Assembly (NCBI RefSeq): GCF_002899675.1
Contig: NZ_PKUU01000004.1
Span: 1 to 64,000, forward strand
Direction of reading: 5' to 3'
Source of the DNA: Clostridium sp. chh4-2
GTDB taxonomy: Bacteria > Bacillota > Clostridia > Lachnospirales > Lachnospiraceae
DNA length: 64,000 nt
A program made the translations under genes and the position numbers. The number at the start of each line of letters is the position of its first letter. Position 1 is the first letter of the stretch. Shown here one piece after another: positions 8,066-16,788 of the stretch. The notes under the pieces were generated by a model. It was not told the DNA's origin. It ran no database searches and worked only from the letters and a program-made list of their open reading frames with translations.

Positions 8066-8591
8066 AGCGGCACCTCTTCAATTTACTTAAAGCAACCCTG
8101 TATTTCCATGCGACGGTTCCAAGTGGTTTTTTCATGATCCGGGAGATCTCCTTAAAGGTCAGCTCTCCCATGATTTTCAGGTTAACAATCTGTTTTTCTT
8201 CCTCCTCCAGCGTTTCCAACGCTTGTTTTAAGGTCAATTCCGCACAGATCAATTCTTCCTGGGCATTTGGTTCCTGGGGATTGGACTCCGGAATCTCATC
8301 CACCAGCTGTTCGCGCCGGTATTTCCGCAGATAATCCACAGCCATGTTGCGGGCAATTGTGAGCATCCAGGCTTTATGTTTTCCTCCCTGCCTGTACTGA
8401 TCTGCAATGTCCCAGAGCTTGATGAAAAAATCAGCTGTCACATCCTTGGCGCTCTCCTCATTATGTAAAATGCTATTAACAGCGGAATAGACCGACGGAA
8501 GATACTCTTCGTAAATAGCTCTAAGCCCTTCCTGGTTTCCCTGTTGGATCAGCCCGATATTCGTTTCAAACTCGCGGTCAGTCATGCTCAA
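8058..8591 (-). CDS. ECF RNA polymerase sigma factor
   Basis: A 176-178-residue ECF sigma-70 factor. Region 2 is seen at about 20-95 (DVTADFFIKLWD, then WMLTIARNMAVDYLRK) and region 4 at about 120-175 (LTFKEISRIMKKPLGTVAWKY). It directs RNA polymerase to a small regulon, usually including its own operon. Two starts are possible: TTG at 8591, 8 bases after GGGAGGG, and ATG at 8585, 14 bases after it. Spacing favours TTG. Upstream (8621-8650) is an AT-rich stretch with CGTATCTAATATAG that could be an autoregulated promoter; this is tentative. Confidence 0.9.
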   Translation of the reverse strand: MSMTDREFETNIGLIQQGNQEGLRAIYEEYLPSVYSAVNSILHNEESAKDVTADFFIKLWDIADQYRQGGKHKAWMLTIARNMAVDYLRKYRREQLVDEIPESNPQEPNAQEELICAELTLKQALETLEEEEKQIVNLKIMGELTFKEISRIMKKPLGTVAWKYRVALSKLKRCRYE

Positions 8592-8677
8592 CAGCTGCGC
8601 CCTCCCTGTGTAGAATTTCCCTTCTATATTAGATACGAATGAAAGAAATCATTTTTATGGTAAAATTTAAAATATTT

Positions 8678-9448
8678 TTATAAAATATAGCACTCGTTCT
8701 TTTTCGGCTCAGAACATGCCTTTTTCAGCATCTGCACCGAACCTGCTAGCATCAGCTTATTAAGGCCCCTGGCTCCTTCCGGACAGACCGAAATGCATCT
8801 CATGCAGGAGATACATTTCTTATCATCCGTTAAAGACGGGTCCTCCGCAGAAATGGCTCCCACCGGGCAGAGTTTGGCGCAGAGTCCGCATTTGATGCAT
8901 TCTTTATCCGCATGAGGCTTTAACGGAATGCCATGGTAGTCCTTATACGGCTCATTGCCCGGAAGTTTCAGATCCATGTCCCGGATTCCGCTGTCTGATA
9001 AGATTCTCTCTTTCAGCTTATTTCCATATTCCAAAAGCTCCTTCTGATCCGCCTCGTCCGGGCGGCCTGTGGCAAACTGGTGCATAATATTGTGTTCCGT
9101 GACGGCTGCCACAGCGCCAACTACGTGAAAACCGTTATTTTCAGCGGTCTGTTTTAATTCCAAAAGGGTGTCCTCATATGCCCGGTTTCCGAACGAAACG
9201 ACAACAACGGCTAACGCCCCATTGCCCTTCATCCTGTTTAAACGCTCCGTGGCCGTAGCCGGTACCCTTCCGCCATATGACGGAACTCCCATGTAAACCA
9301 GATCTTCCTGCCGGAATTCATACTCCTTTTTCTCATTTTGGTAGTCCGTCAGATCGATTTCCTGTACTTCCTGATCCCATACGCCGGTTAAAATCTCCAT
9401 CACTTTTTTGGTGCTGCCCGTAGGGCTGAATGATACCATATATCTCAT
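8678..9448 (-). CDS. EFR1-type flavodoxin/4Fe-4S ferredoxin protein
   Basis: About 256 residues. The N-terminus is flavodoxin-like, with the phosphate loop SPTGSTKK near residue 7. The C-terminal third holds two 4Fe-4S motifs, CIKCGLCAKLCP and CISCMRCISVCP. It matches the EFR1 family (ferrodoxin) of anaerobes, which probably move electrons between small donors and unknown acceptors. The start is ATG 9448, preceded by GGAAGGAGAGA. An open frame extends upstream into the tag gene region but lacks similarity there. It is probably monocistronic or co-transcribed with tag. Confidence 0.85.
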   Translation of the reverse strand: MRYMVSFSPTGSTKKVMEILTGVWDQEVQEIDLTDYQNEKKEYEFRQEDLVYMGVPSYGGRVPATATERLNRMKGNGALAVVVVSFGNRAYEDTLLELKQTAENNGFHVVGAVAAVTEHNIMHQFATGRPDEADQKELLEYGNKLKERILSDSGIRDMDLKLPGNEPYKDYHGIPLKPHADKECIKCGLCAKLCPVGAISAEDPSLTDDKKCISCMRCISVCPEGARGLNKLMLAGSVQMLKKACSEPKKNECYIL

Positions 9449-9512
9449 ATTCTCTCTCCTTCCGGCCAAAAAACGGCCATTTGACCCGTAATAACAAGTT
9501 TGCATCTGCTTT

Positions 9513-10112
9513 TTAATCTTCGATATACACGGTGTTTTCGTTCTGTACCAGCTTCTCATACATCCAGCAGTCATATGCGTGGTCATTGATGATTCCGCAT
9601 GCCTGCAGATGGGAAAATATGGTGATGGAACCCGCATATTTAAATCCGCGCTTTTTCATATCTTTACTCACCTGGTCCGACAGCTGGTTGCTGACCTCCA
9701 TAAAGCCTTCCCTGTGCTTTTTATAGACATAGGTCTTTCCATTTGTAAATCCCCAGATATAAGCGTCAAAACTGCCGAATTCTTCCGCCACCTTTAAAAA
9801 CTGTCCGGCGTTATGGATCACCGCCTCTATCTTCCTCCGGGAGCGGATCATCCCGGGAACCAGGAGAATCTTCTCAATCTCCTCTTCCCCAAAGGACGCC
9901 ACCTTGCGAACATCAAATTCCGCAAAACACTCCCGGAAAATGGAGCGCTTCTGAACCATCATGTTCCAATTTAATCCGCACTGCATCACTTCCATCAGCA
10001 GGTACTCAAAATGGCGTTTGTCGTCATGAGCCGGAACTCCCCATTCCTCATCATGATAGTTTGTCATCGGTTCATTGATCAGACACCATGCGCACCTGTT
10101 CTTCTCCTCCAT
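9513..10112 (-). CDS. tag: DNA-3-methyladenine glycosylase I
   Basis: A 199-residue helix-hairpin-helix glycosylase that removes 3-methyladenine from DNA at the start of base excision repair. It shows the family N-terminus RCAWC, the segment YHDEEWGVPAHDD, and the C-terminal NDHAYDCW. Together these supply the Cys and His ligands of the structural zinc. The chosen start, ATG 10112 (MEEKNRC), lies behind GGAGGAGGCGGGA. An in-frame start at 10145 would add a non-conserved Gly-rich leader. Confidence 0.93.
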   Translation of the reverse strand: MEEKNRCAWCLINEPMTNYHDEEWGVPAHDDKRHFEYLLMEVMQCGLNWNMMVQKRSIFRECFAEFDVRKVASFGEEEIEKILLVPGMIRSRRKIEAVIHNAGQFLKVAEEFGSFDAYIWGFTNGKTYVYKKHREGFMEVSNQLSDQVSKDMKKRGFKYAGSITIFSHLQACGIINDHAYDCWMYEKLVQNENTVYIED

Positions 10113-10191
10113 TATCCCGCCTCCTCCACGTTTCTTATCCCTCAAGTTTACGTTCTGTGAAGGGAAATGTCAAACAGGAGAAGGGGAAAAT

Positions 10192-12096
10192 TTATAACCG
10201 GTCAAATTCCGTTTCTTTCCGCACCATTTCCACAAACTGATCCGGCGTCATCACAACCGTTTCTCCTGAATCGCGGTATCTGACGGACACTGTGCCCTCT
10301 TCCTCCTCTTTTCCGCCTGCAATCAACATATAAGGAACTTTTTCCAGCTGAGCTTCTCTGATCTTATACCCGATCTTTTCCGCCCTCGTATCGCATTCAC
10401 AGCGGATCTGGTTTTTAAGCAGCTTCTGATAGATTTCTCCGGCATACCGGGAATTTTTATCTGAGATGGGCAGCACTTTTGCCTGAACCGGAGACAGCCA
10501 GACAGGGAATTTACCCGCAAAATGCTCGGTCAAAATGCCGATAAACCGCTCGATGGAACCAAATACCACGCGGTGAATCATGATCGGCCTGTGTTTTTCT
10601 CCGTCCGCTCCCATATATTCCGCTTCAAAACGCATGGGAAGCTGGAAATCCAGCTGGATCGTGCCGCACTGCCAGGTCCTTCCGATGGAATCTTCCAAAT
10701 GGAAATCGATTTTCGGGCCGTAAAATGCCCCGTCTCCTTCATTTACCACATAGTCCAGGCCCAGTTCGTCCAGCGCCTTTCTCAAACCATCCGTAGCCAT
10801 TTCCCAGTCTTCATCGCTTCCTATGCTGTTTTCTGGCCTGGTGGAAAGTTCCACATGGTACTTAAATCCAAACAGGCTGTATACCTGGTCGATCAGCCGG
10901 GCAACTCCCTTAATTTCCTCTGTAATCTGCTCCTGGGTCATGAAGATGTGGGCATCGTCCTGGGTAAAACAGCGGACGCGCATCAGCCCGTGAAGCTGTC
11001 CCGACTTTTCATGGCGGTGCACCAGCCCCAACTCGCCCATGCGCAGCGGCAGATCCCGGTAAGACCTGGGCTGAGACTTATAGACCAGCATTCCGCCCGG
11101 ACAGTTCATGGGTTTTACGGCAAAGTCCGTGTCGTCGATCACCGTGGTATACATATTTTCTTTATAATGATCCCAATGCCCTGAAGTCTCCCACAGCGAA
11201 CGGTTCAGCATGATTGGAGTGGAAATCTCCACATATCCTTCTCTTGTATGGATCTTTCTCCAATAATCGATGAGGGTATTTTTAAGCACCATTCCCTTGG
11301 GAAGGAAAAACGGAAAGCCCGGCCCTTCTTCCATAAATGTGAAAAGCCCCAGCTCCTTTCCAAGTTTTCTGTGGTCCCTCTTTCTGGCCTCTTCCATCAT
11401 CTGAAGATACTGTTCCAGATCGGCCGCTTGGGGATAGGAGGTGCCGTAAATTCTGGTCAGCATTTTATTTTTCTCGCTGCCTTTCCAGTAAGCGCCTGCC
11501 ACGGAAGTGAGTTTCAGCGCCTTCACCGGCTTTGTGCTCATCAGATGAGGGCCTGCGCACAGGTCCGTATACTCTCCCTGACGATAAAAGCTGATCTCCT
11601 CTCCTTCCCCCAGTTCCTCGATCAACTGGACCTTATAAGGCTCTTCCTGTTCTTTCATCAAAGCGACTGCTTCATCCCGCGTCAGAGTAAAACGCTCCAA
11701 TTCCAGGTTCTCTTTTACAATCTTTTTCATCTCTTTTTCCAACGCTTCCAAATCCTCCGGCGAAAATCCCTCTTCCCGGTCAAAATCGTAGTAAAAACCG
11801 TCTTTTATGGATGGCCCGATAGCAAGCTTTGTCTCCGGGAAAAGCCGTTTTACCGCCTGAGCCAGAATATGAGCGGTCGTATGGTGAAATGCCGCCCTTC
11901 CCCCTTCGTCCTCGAATGTCAGAATTTCCAGTTCACAGTCCTCTGATATCACCGTCCGAAGATCGGCCTCCCGGCCGTTTACTTTTGCCGCACAGGCATT
12001 TCTTGCCAGCCCAGGACTTATGGCATCGGCGATCTCCAATGCAGTCCTGCTGCCGCTAAATTCTTTCATTTCTCCATTTTTTAATGTGATCTTCAT
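10192..12096 (-). CDS. thrS: threonyl-tRNA synthetase
   Basis: A 634-residue class II synthetase that charges tRNA-Thr. Domain order: TGS (about 1-60), the editing domain with the HxxxH motif HTTAH (near residue 73), the catalytic core (about 240-535) with NCPGG and a typical motif 3, and the HGTP anticodon-binding domain (about 540-634). Length and order are normal. It is preceded by a T-box leader (12142-12405) with a terminator and a consensus promoter, so expression should rise when tRNA-Thr is uncharged. Confidence 0.97.
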   Translation of the reverse strand: MKITLKNGEMKEFSGSRTALEIADAISPGLARNACAAKVNGREADLRTVISEDCELEILTFEDEGGRAAFHHTTAHILAQAVKRLFPETKLAIGPSIKDGFYYDFDREEGFSPEDLEALEKEMKKIVKENLELERFTLTRDEAVALMKEQEEPYKVQLIEELGEGEEISFYRQGEYTDLCAGPHLMSTKPVKALKLTSVAGAYWKGSEKNKMLTRIYGTSYPQAADLEQYLQMMEEARKRDHRKLGKELGLFTFMEEGPGFPFFLPKGMVLKNTLIDYWRKIHTREGYVEISTPIMLNRSLWETSGHWDHYKENMYTTVIDDTDFAVKPMNCPGGMLVYKSQPRSYRDLPLRMGELGLVHRHEKSGQLHGLMRVRCFTQDDAHIFMTQEQITEEIKGVARLIDQVYSLFGFKYHVELSTRPENSIGSDEDWEMATDGLRKALDELGLDYVVNEGDGAFYGPKIDFHLEDSIGRTWQCGTIQLDFQLPMRFEAEYMGADGEKHRPIMIHRVVFGSIERFIGILTEHFAGKFPVWLSPVQAKVLPISDKNSRYAGEIYQKLLKNQIRCECDTRAEKIGYKIREAQLEKVPYMLIAGGKEEEEGTVSVRYRDSGETVVMTPDQFVEMVRKETEFDRL

Positions 12097-12141
12097 ATTT
12101 CCCTCTTTTCTGCTGCTTGGCAGCTTATAATACTCAAAACG

Positions 12142-12405
12142 AAAAAAGCGCCCTTAAACAGAATGATCTCATTCCATTCAAGGGCGCATATATACTTCAC
12201 TTGTATACAGCACGGTTCCACCTTTATTTTCACTCCGGCTCCAACAAGCCTTATCCCTTAACGCGGGCACACGTCAGCATTCCTCATGCCGCAGCTCCGG
12301 AGTGGTCTTCACTGTCAATTACCGCAAAGGACTCTCAGCTTCTGCCCTTCTCTCTGTCCGGTCTCCTACAGCTACTCTTTCCATCATAGCTTTCTTGTTT
12401 CGTTT
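12142..12405 (-). ncRNA. T-box leader of thrS
   Basis: On the minus strand GGTGGAACCGTG (12222-12211) is the conserved T-box sequence that pairs with the tRNA acceptor end. It is followed by a terminator (12187-12142) in which GCGCCCTT pairs with AAGGGCGC before TTTTTT. Upstream lies the stem I region with an AGTAGC-like element. The triplet ACC at 12306-12304 is the best candidate for the threonine specifier codon. Confidence 0.92.
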
Positions 12406-12410
12406 TTCAC

Positions 12411-12439
12411 AGTATAGACCTGATTAAATATTTTGTCAA
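12411..12439 (-). promoter_or_regulatory. promoter of the T-box-thrS transcript
   Basis: TTGACA at 12439-12434 and TATACT at 12416-12411 are separated by 17 bases on the minus strand, directly upstream of the T-box leader. Confidence 0.9.
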
Positions 12440-12458
12440 TACCGCGCTGCAAATTGGA

Positions 12459-12747
12459 GGCTTATGCCCTGCTCCCCAGCTGTCCCTTTCGCCGGTTGCC
12501 CGGCCTTCCAAAGCAGCGGTTCCAGTATGACTATGCAGGATATTAGAGGGCGTTAGCGCGCAGGATTTTTCGTTCTGAGGGAAAGAGCCGCTTGTTTGAG
12601 CGGAGCGAGTTGCGGTCTTTCCCGAAGGTTTTTAGAAAAAATTTGCACGCTTACACCCTCTTATATCCGAATCCGGAATACTGGAACCGCTGCTTTGGAC
12701 GGCCGGGCAACCGGCGAAAGGGACAGCTGGGGAGCAGGGCATAAGCC
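12459..12747. repeat. long hairpin element, copy A (conserved core, unique arms)
   Basis: The 70-nt arms at 12459-12528 and 12678-12747 are complementary at 69 of 70 positions. The 149-nt interior is homologous to that of the element at 38368-38637, sharing blocks such as TGCAGG, CTTGTTTGAGCG, AGCGAGTT and GTTTTTAGAAAAA. The arms of the two copies are unrelated. Interior stems covary between copies (see findings), which points to selection on RNA or single-stranded DNA structure. No protein-coding frame is credible. 12748-13030 holds no gene; it probably contains the IS30 left end. Confidence 0.85.
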
Positions 12748-12811
12748 GGGAAGTAAAACACTACGATTCTCTTACAATGCTTACAAAAAACTAAAGGTAA
12801 AATTTCAAAGT

Positions 12812-14459
12812 GAATTCGTGATTTCTACAAAACATTGATTTTGCAGCACTTAATTCACCTCATTTCGGTTTACGTGTGACAAAAATAGAGCTATAATGAC
12901 TTTACAGGAGCCTGTTTTCATGTGTGCAAGCATGGCAAACAGGCATCTGGGTCAGTGTGCAAGACTAAATTCCACATGCCAAATTTTTGTAAGATTAAAT
13001 TCGGCAGTGGATTCCGTCTTGATTCTAATTCTATTTTTTAAGTAACGATGGTTTTAAATTGACTTGGTCTGCAGGTATTTCCTGAAGACATAAAAGTCTG
13101 TGTAACCTGTTATTTAAAAGCATCTTAGACAGCCTGAATGGAGTGCAACCGTTCAGGCTGTCTCTGGCTTCACTGTTGATATGATTCATAAGTACGCAGG
13201 CATCTCTCTGCTTATAGTTATCCAGACTCTGACCTTTGGGAATCACATACCGGATGTATTCATGATTTTTCTCGATCCGCCCTTTTTGCCAGGAAGAGTT
13301 CGGATTGCAGTAAAAGATTTTTGTGCGGATCTCACCATTTTTATCACACTCCAATCGCTCCGGAAATTGAAATTCTACACCATTATCGGTCAAGATTACA
13401 GGGAACAGTTCCTGAAATACCCCAATACCGAGTTTTTCTGTCAAATAATCGAAAACTTTTATGACCTGATCCTGTGATTTCTCTTGCAGCACAAAAATAA
13501 GCATAAGAGAACAGTTACGGAAAAAGAGGGTAAGGAAAGCCTGGGTGCTGTTATCCCGTCCGCCTTCTACCGTATCGAGTTCGACAACAGGAATGTCAGG
13601 ATTCTTTTGAATGAATTTTTGAAAATCTTCGTAGGTACGTCCTATACGGAATTCTTTTGCAGCCAGGCTGACCCTTGTACCAGTTTTTCTTGGCTTGCAT
13701 TTGTAACGCACCTTACGGCGCAGATCGATGTTCTTAGCAGTAAAAACGCCCTGGTCTATATAATTGTAGAGAGTCTTTCTGGAACAAGGAATCTCGTGTC
13801 CATGAAAAGCATAAATGTGCGCCAGTGACTGTCCTTGAGCAAGTAATGGGGAAATAAGGTCATCAAGCATTGCGATATCAACAGGAGCCTGGTTAATACC
13901 CTGTCTGCATGATACCAGCAGTTCTTGAGAGGATTTATCTGCATTCAGGGCAATGTAGAAGGCTTTGTTCTTATTGCAGGTCCGCTGTCTTGCGCAATGA
14001 TTGCATACATAAGGAGCTTTGGATATTGATGCGCACTGAGGCTCCTGGTATTCAGGACACAGATAACTGCATTTAGGAATCTGCAGCTTTACATCATAGC
14101 AGCTCTTACACATCTTCACACAGCCTTTTTCATCACAAAGGAAGCGGAGGGTGCATTCTTTAAAGAGAGAACATCTGGCCGGCTTCTTCGGATCTTTCTC
14201 ACGAGGCTGAAATGTGCGGTATTTCCTTACTTCCTTAGCAATGGTGCTGGGATGTTTATCCAGTTTTCTGGCAATGGCAGCAAAGGACAAGCCGTCATTT
14301 AATCCTTTTTCGATGTGGATGCGCTGGCTTGTTGAAAGGTGTTTGTGATCATATTCTTTTTTCTTAGGCATAAATAATCCTCCTTGGATGGAGGAATCCA
14401 CTTACCAAGATAATAATACCATGATAGGTGTAACACTAAAATCGTCAATCACGAATTTA
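12812..14459. mobile_element. IS30-family insertion sequence (ends approximate)
   Basis: The transposase gene at 13031-14371 defines the element. The ends are tentative: ATTCGTGATT near 12814 and its complement near 14448-14457 are the best inverted pair. Two AAGAYTAAATTC repeats at about 12960-13005 may be subterminal transposase sites. The right end abuts the IS3-family element, which appears to have inserted at or just beyond the IS30 terminus. Confidence 0.5.
13031..14371 (-). CDS. IS30-family transposase
   Basis: A 446-residue transposase. The N-terminal helix-turn-helix begins LSTSQRIHIEKGLNDGLSF and continues SFAAIARKLDKHPSTIAKEV. It is followed by a Cys-rich segment (about residues 70-130, several CxxC and CxxxC pairs) and an rve-type catalytic domain with VELDTVEG, then ILTDNGVEF, then a downstream Glu in WQKGRIEKNHEYIR. 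The DDE set therefore looks intact. The Cys-rich insert is typical of a clostridial IS30 subgroup. The start is ATG 14371, with AAGGAGG 7 bases upstream. Confidence 0.92.
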   Translation of the reverse strand: MPKKKEYDHKHLSTSQRIHIEKGLNDGLSFAAIARKLDKHPSTIAKEVRKYRTFQPREKDPKKPARCSLFKECTLRFLCDEKGCVKMCKSCYDVKLQIPKCSYLCPEYQEPQCASISKAPYVCNHCARQRTCNKNKAFYIALNADKSSQELLVSCRQGINQAPVDIAMLDDLISPLLAQGQSLAHIYAFHGHEIPCSRKTLYNYIDQGVFTAKNIDLRRKVRYKCKPRKTGTRVSLAAKEFRIGRTYEDFQKFIQKNPDIPVVELDTVEGGRDNSTQAFLTLFFRNCSLMLIFVLQEKSQDQVIKVFDYLTEKLGIGVFQELFPVILTDNGVEFQFPERLECDKNGEIRTKIFYCNPNSSWQKGRIEKNHEYIRYVIPKGQSLDNYKQRDACVLMNHINSEARDSLNGCTPFRLSKMLLNNRLHRLLCLQEIPADQVNLKPSLLKK

Positions 14460-14507
14460 GGGGGTGCGGACGAAATCCTGGACTTTATAAGTCAAAGGAG
14501 GTCATCC

Positions 14508-15206
14508 ATGTATTCTTTTGAAAAACGACTTAAAGCCGTAGAACTCTATTTCGAACTTGGTAACAATGCTGCATTGACAGTACGCAGATTAGGATATCCT
14601 GATGTCACATCGTTAGCTCACTGGGTTGATGAGTATGAAAGAAATCAATCTCTCCACGCTCAGAAACATCGCTACAGTAAATATTCTGACGAAGAAAAGG
14701 AGCGAGCCATCCAATACTATTTGAAGAATGGGAAGAACATTCTCCAAACAGTAAAAGTTTTAGGTTATCCTAGTCGTCCACTCCTCAAAGCCTGGATTAA
14801 AGAATATAATCCGCTGGAAGCAGAAAGACGTTGTCAAATTTTTAAGCCTCATGTAAGATGTACAGAAGAGCAGCAATTACAAGCTGTTCGTGAATCTTGC
14901 CGAGGTGATTTGACGATTTCAGAAATTGCAGCTATTTATAACGTAACTCCCTCGGCAGTATCAATTTGGCGAAGAAAGCTACTGGGCGAAGGGAGAAATC
15001 AAGTAATGCAAAAACCCCCTAACGAGGATAAAGATTCTATACAGCTCAAAAAAGAAAAACTGGAACTCGAAGCTGAAGTAGAAGCTTTGAGGAAAGAGGC
15101 CTGCAGACTCCAGCTGGAAAATGATGTTCTTAAAAAGGCTGCAGAACTCCTAAAAAAGATAAGGGCATCAGTCTTGAAAAACTCACCAATCGAGATAAGG
15201 CCATAG
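14508..15206 (+). CDS. IS3-family transposase OrfA
   Basis: A 232-residue protein with two helix-turn-helix segments (about 1-55 and 60-110), a third HTH-like part (about 120-165, ISEIAAIYNVTPSAVSIWRR), and a C-terminal leucine-zipper coiled coil (about 180-220). It binds the element ends. The start at 14508 is preceded by AAAGGAGG. The A AAA AAG heptamer at 15152-15158 near its end allows a shift into orfB. Confidence 0.92.
   Translation: MYSFEKRLKAVELYFELGNNAALTVRRLGYPDVTSLAHWVDEYERNQSLHAQKHRYSKYSDEEKERAIQYYLKNGKNILQTVKVLGYPSRPLLKAWIKEYNPLEAERRCQIFKPHVRCTEEQQLQAVRESCRGDLTISEIAAIYNVTPSAVSIWRRKLLGEGRNQVMQKPPNEDKDSIQLKKEKLELEAEVEALRKEACRLQLENDVLKKAAELLKKIRASVLKNSPIEIRP
15152..15158 (+). promoter_or_regulatory. 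programmed -1 frameshift site of IS3
   Basis: The heptamer A AAA AAG is in phase with the orfA reading frame (codons CTA AAA AAG). A -1 slip enters the orfB frame, which is open from here through the orfB start and would produce the fused OrfAB transposase. Confidence 0.8.
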
Positions 15207-16057
15207 TGATTGATGCCCTGAGAAACCGATATTTATTAAAGGATCTGCTCCTCATTTTAAATATGGCTAAAAGTAGCTACTGTTATCAGGAATCCTCTCT
15301 GAGAAGACCTGATAAGTATGCGGAGTTGCGGGTAGATATCCGAAGTGCATTCGAAGAGTCATCACAACGCTACGGATATCGTCGTTTGCATATGGTTCTC
15401 ATTTCTGATGGGTTTCCCCTTTCTGAAAAAGTAGTGAGACGTATTATGCAAGAAGAAGGATTGGTTGTTTATCAAAAACGTCGTCGTAAGTATAGCTCGT
15501 ATAAGGGAGAAATCAGCCCAGAAGTAGAAAACCTGCTTAAACGGGATTTCCATGCTGAAAAACCTAACACCAAGTGGCTCACCGATATCACCGAGTTTGC
15601 CATACCAGCGGGGAAGGTTTATCTCTCACCTATCATTGATTGTTTTGATGGTACCGTAATCTCTTGGACAGTGGGAGTGTCTCCAGATGCAGCGCTTGTA
15701 AATCGAATGCTAGATAAGGCAGTAGATCTTTTGGGGGAGGATGAGTACCCAATTATACACTCTGATCGTGGCTGCCACTATCGCTGGCCTGGATGGATTG
15801 AACGCACGGAAAGTGCCGGGCTTATCCGATCTATGTCTAAAAAGGGATGTTCTCCAGACAATTCCGCTTGTGAAGGATTCTTCGGTCGGTTAAAAAATGA
15901 GATGTTTTATTGCCGCAGTTGGGAAGATACAACGATTGAGGCCTTCATTGAAGAAGTTAATCAATACATACACTGGTACAATGAAAAACGCATTAAAATG
16001 TCACTTGGCGGAATGAGTCCGCTAAACTATAGAAAGAGTCTGGGGTTGGTCGCTTAA
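15206..16057 (+). CDS. IS3-family transposase OrfB (catalytic)
   Basis: A 283-residue rve/DDE integrase-type domain. The catalytic residues are visible in WLTDITEF, IHSDRGCHY and the Glu of SACEGFFGRLKNE. The N-terminal HTH_21 segment contains RYGYRRLHMVL. The GTG at 15206 overlaps the orfA stop by one base, so OrfB may be made separately or, more likely, as the OrfAB fusion. The protein looks full length. Confidence 0.93.
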   Translation: MIDALRNRYLLKDLLLILNMAKSSYCYQESSLRRPDKYAELRVDIRSAFEESSQRYGYRRLHMVLISDGFPLSEKVVRRIMQEEGLVVYQKRRRKYSSYKGEISPEVENLLKRDFHAEKPNTKWLTDITEFAIPAGKVYLSPIIDCFDGTVISWTVGVSPDAALVNRMLDKAVDLLGEDEYPIIHSDRGCHYRWPGWIERTESAGLIRSMSKKGCSPDNSACEGFFGRLKNEMFYCRSWEDTTIEAFIEEVNQYIHWYNEKRIKMSLGGMSPLNYRKSLGLVA

Positions 16058-16213
16058 GTCCAACTTTATGTCCGCACCCTCTTAGTTGGTGAAACATGAA
16101 TTTAATATTACATTTTACATACAAAAAACTAAACTGTCTTGACCCTGGACTTACTCCAAGGTGTAAGATGCTCGTGAACACAGATAAGGATATAGAAAAA
16201 GGAGGGTTTTCTA

Positions 16214-16666
16214 ATGAAATTAAAGAAATTGGCTCTTGCAGCCGTAGTTCTGTCACTCAGCGCAGGAAGTGCTTTCACATCATTTGCGGCAGGTTTTGTA
16301 AACACATCACAGGGTACAAAATACCAGTGGGGAGACGGAAGCTACTGCACGAATAACTGGGTTCGTTATAAAGACCACTGGTTCTTCTTCGGTTCCGATC
16401 AGATTATGAGAACCGGTTGGATACAGCGTGATAATACCTGGTATTTCGCCGCTGATTCAGGTGAATTACAGGCAGGTTTAATCAAAGTCAACGGCAACGC
16501 TTACTACATGAACAACAAGTGCCAGCTGATTCAGGGCAATGTGGATGTGGACGGCAAAACATATCATTTTACAGAAAACGGACCGTCAGGAGAACAGCCA
16601 TACGTTTACCAAGAGTGGAACAGCAACGGAACGCTGAAACGCGGAGTTAAATTTGGCGTGAGATAG
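16214..16666 (+). CDS. secreted cell-wall-binding repeat protein
   Basis: A 150-residue protein with a signal peptide (residues 1-26, cleavage near AFTSFA-AG). Aromatic/Gly repeats follow, of the choline-binding CW_binding_1 type (HWFFFGSDQIMRTGWIQ, TWYFAADSGELQAGLI, AYYMNNKCQLIQGNV, TYHFTENG). It has no separate enzymatic domain, so it is probably a wall-attached structural or accessory protein. The site AAAGGAGGG precedes the start. The IS3 element ends 132 bp upstream and may have changed its promoter. Confidence 0.85.
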   Translation: MKLKKLALAAVVLSLSAGSAFTSFAAGFVNTSQGTKYQWGDGSYCTNNWVRYKDHWFFFGSDQIMRTGWIQRDNTWYFAADSGELQAGLIKVNGNAYYMNNKCQLIQGNVDVDGKTYHFTENGPSGEQPYVYQEWNSNGTLKRGVKFGVR

Positions 16667-16729
16667 AAATTGGCGGAAGGTCATAGAGAATCCGCATTCC
16701 ATCAAATCAGATCATCCAATTATAAATTT

Positions 16730-16773
16730 AAAAAACCATCCTTCAACCCTTTCGGTTTTAGGATGGTTTTTTT
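16730..16773. terminator. bidirectional terminator
   Basis: AAAAAACCATCCT pairs with AGGATGGTTTTTT across a 17-base loop. The A run and T run allow it to serve both the wall-binding gene and the convergent HTH gene. Confidence 0.85.
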
Positions 16774-16788
16774 ATAAAGATTTCGTAT

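Larger units (their letters stand above)
14460..16081 (+). mobile_element. complete IS3-family insertion sequence
   Basis: The ends GGGGGTGCGGAC (14460-14471) and GTCCGCACCCTC (16070-16081) form terminal inverted repeats. Similarity continues inward to about 28 bp. The element is flanked by TTA on both sides (14457-14459 and 16082-16084), a plausible 3-bp target duplication. It contains orfA, orfB and a frameshift heptamer, so it looks intact and possibly active. Confidence 0.9.

Noticed and set aside
9449-9637. N-terminal extension of the EFR1 ferredoxin frame
   Set aside because: It overlaps the tag gene in another frame; the conserved flavodoxin start and the binding site are at 9448.
10522-11946. 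Long plus-strand open frames antisense to thrS
   Set aside because: thrS is unmistakable on the other strand; the antisense frames lack start signals and recognisable domains.
12459-12747. Retron or diversity-generating element
   Set aside because: No reverse transcriptase gene is nearby and the element is a simple hairpin without template/variable repeats.
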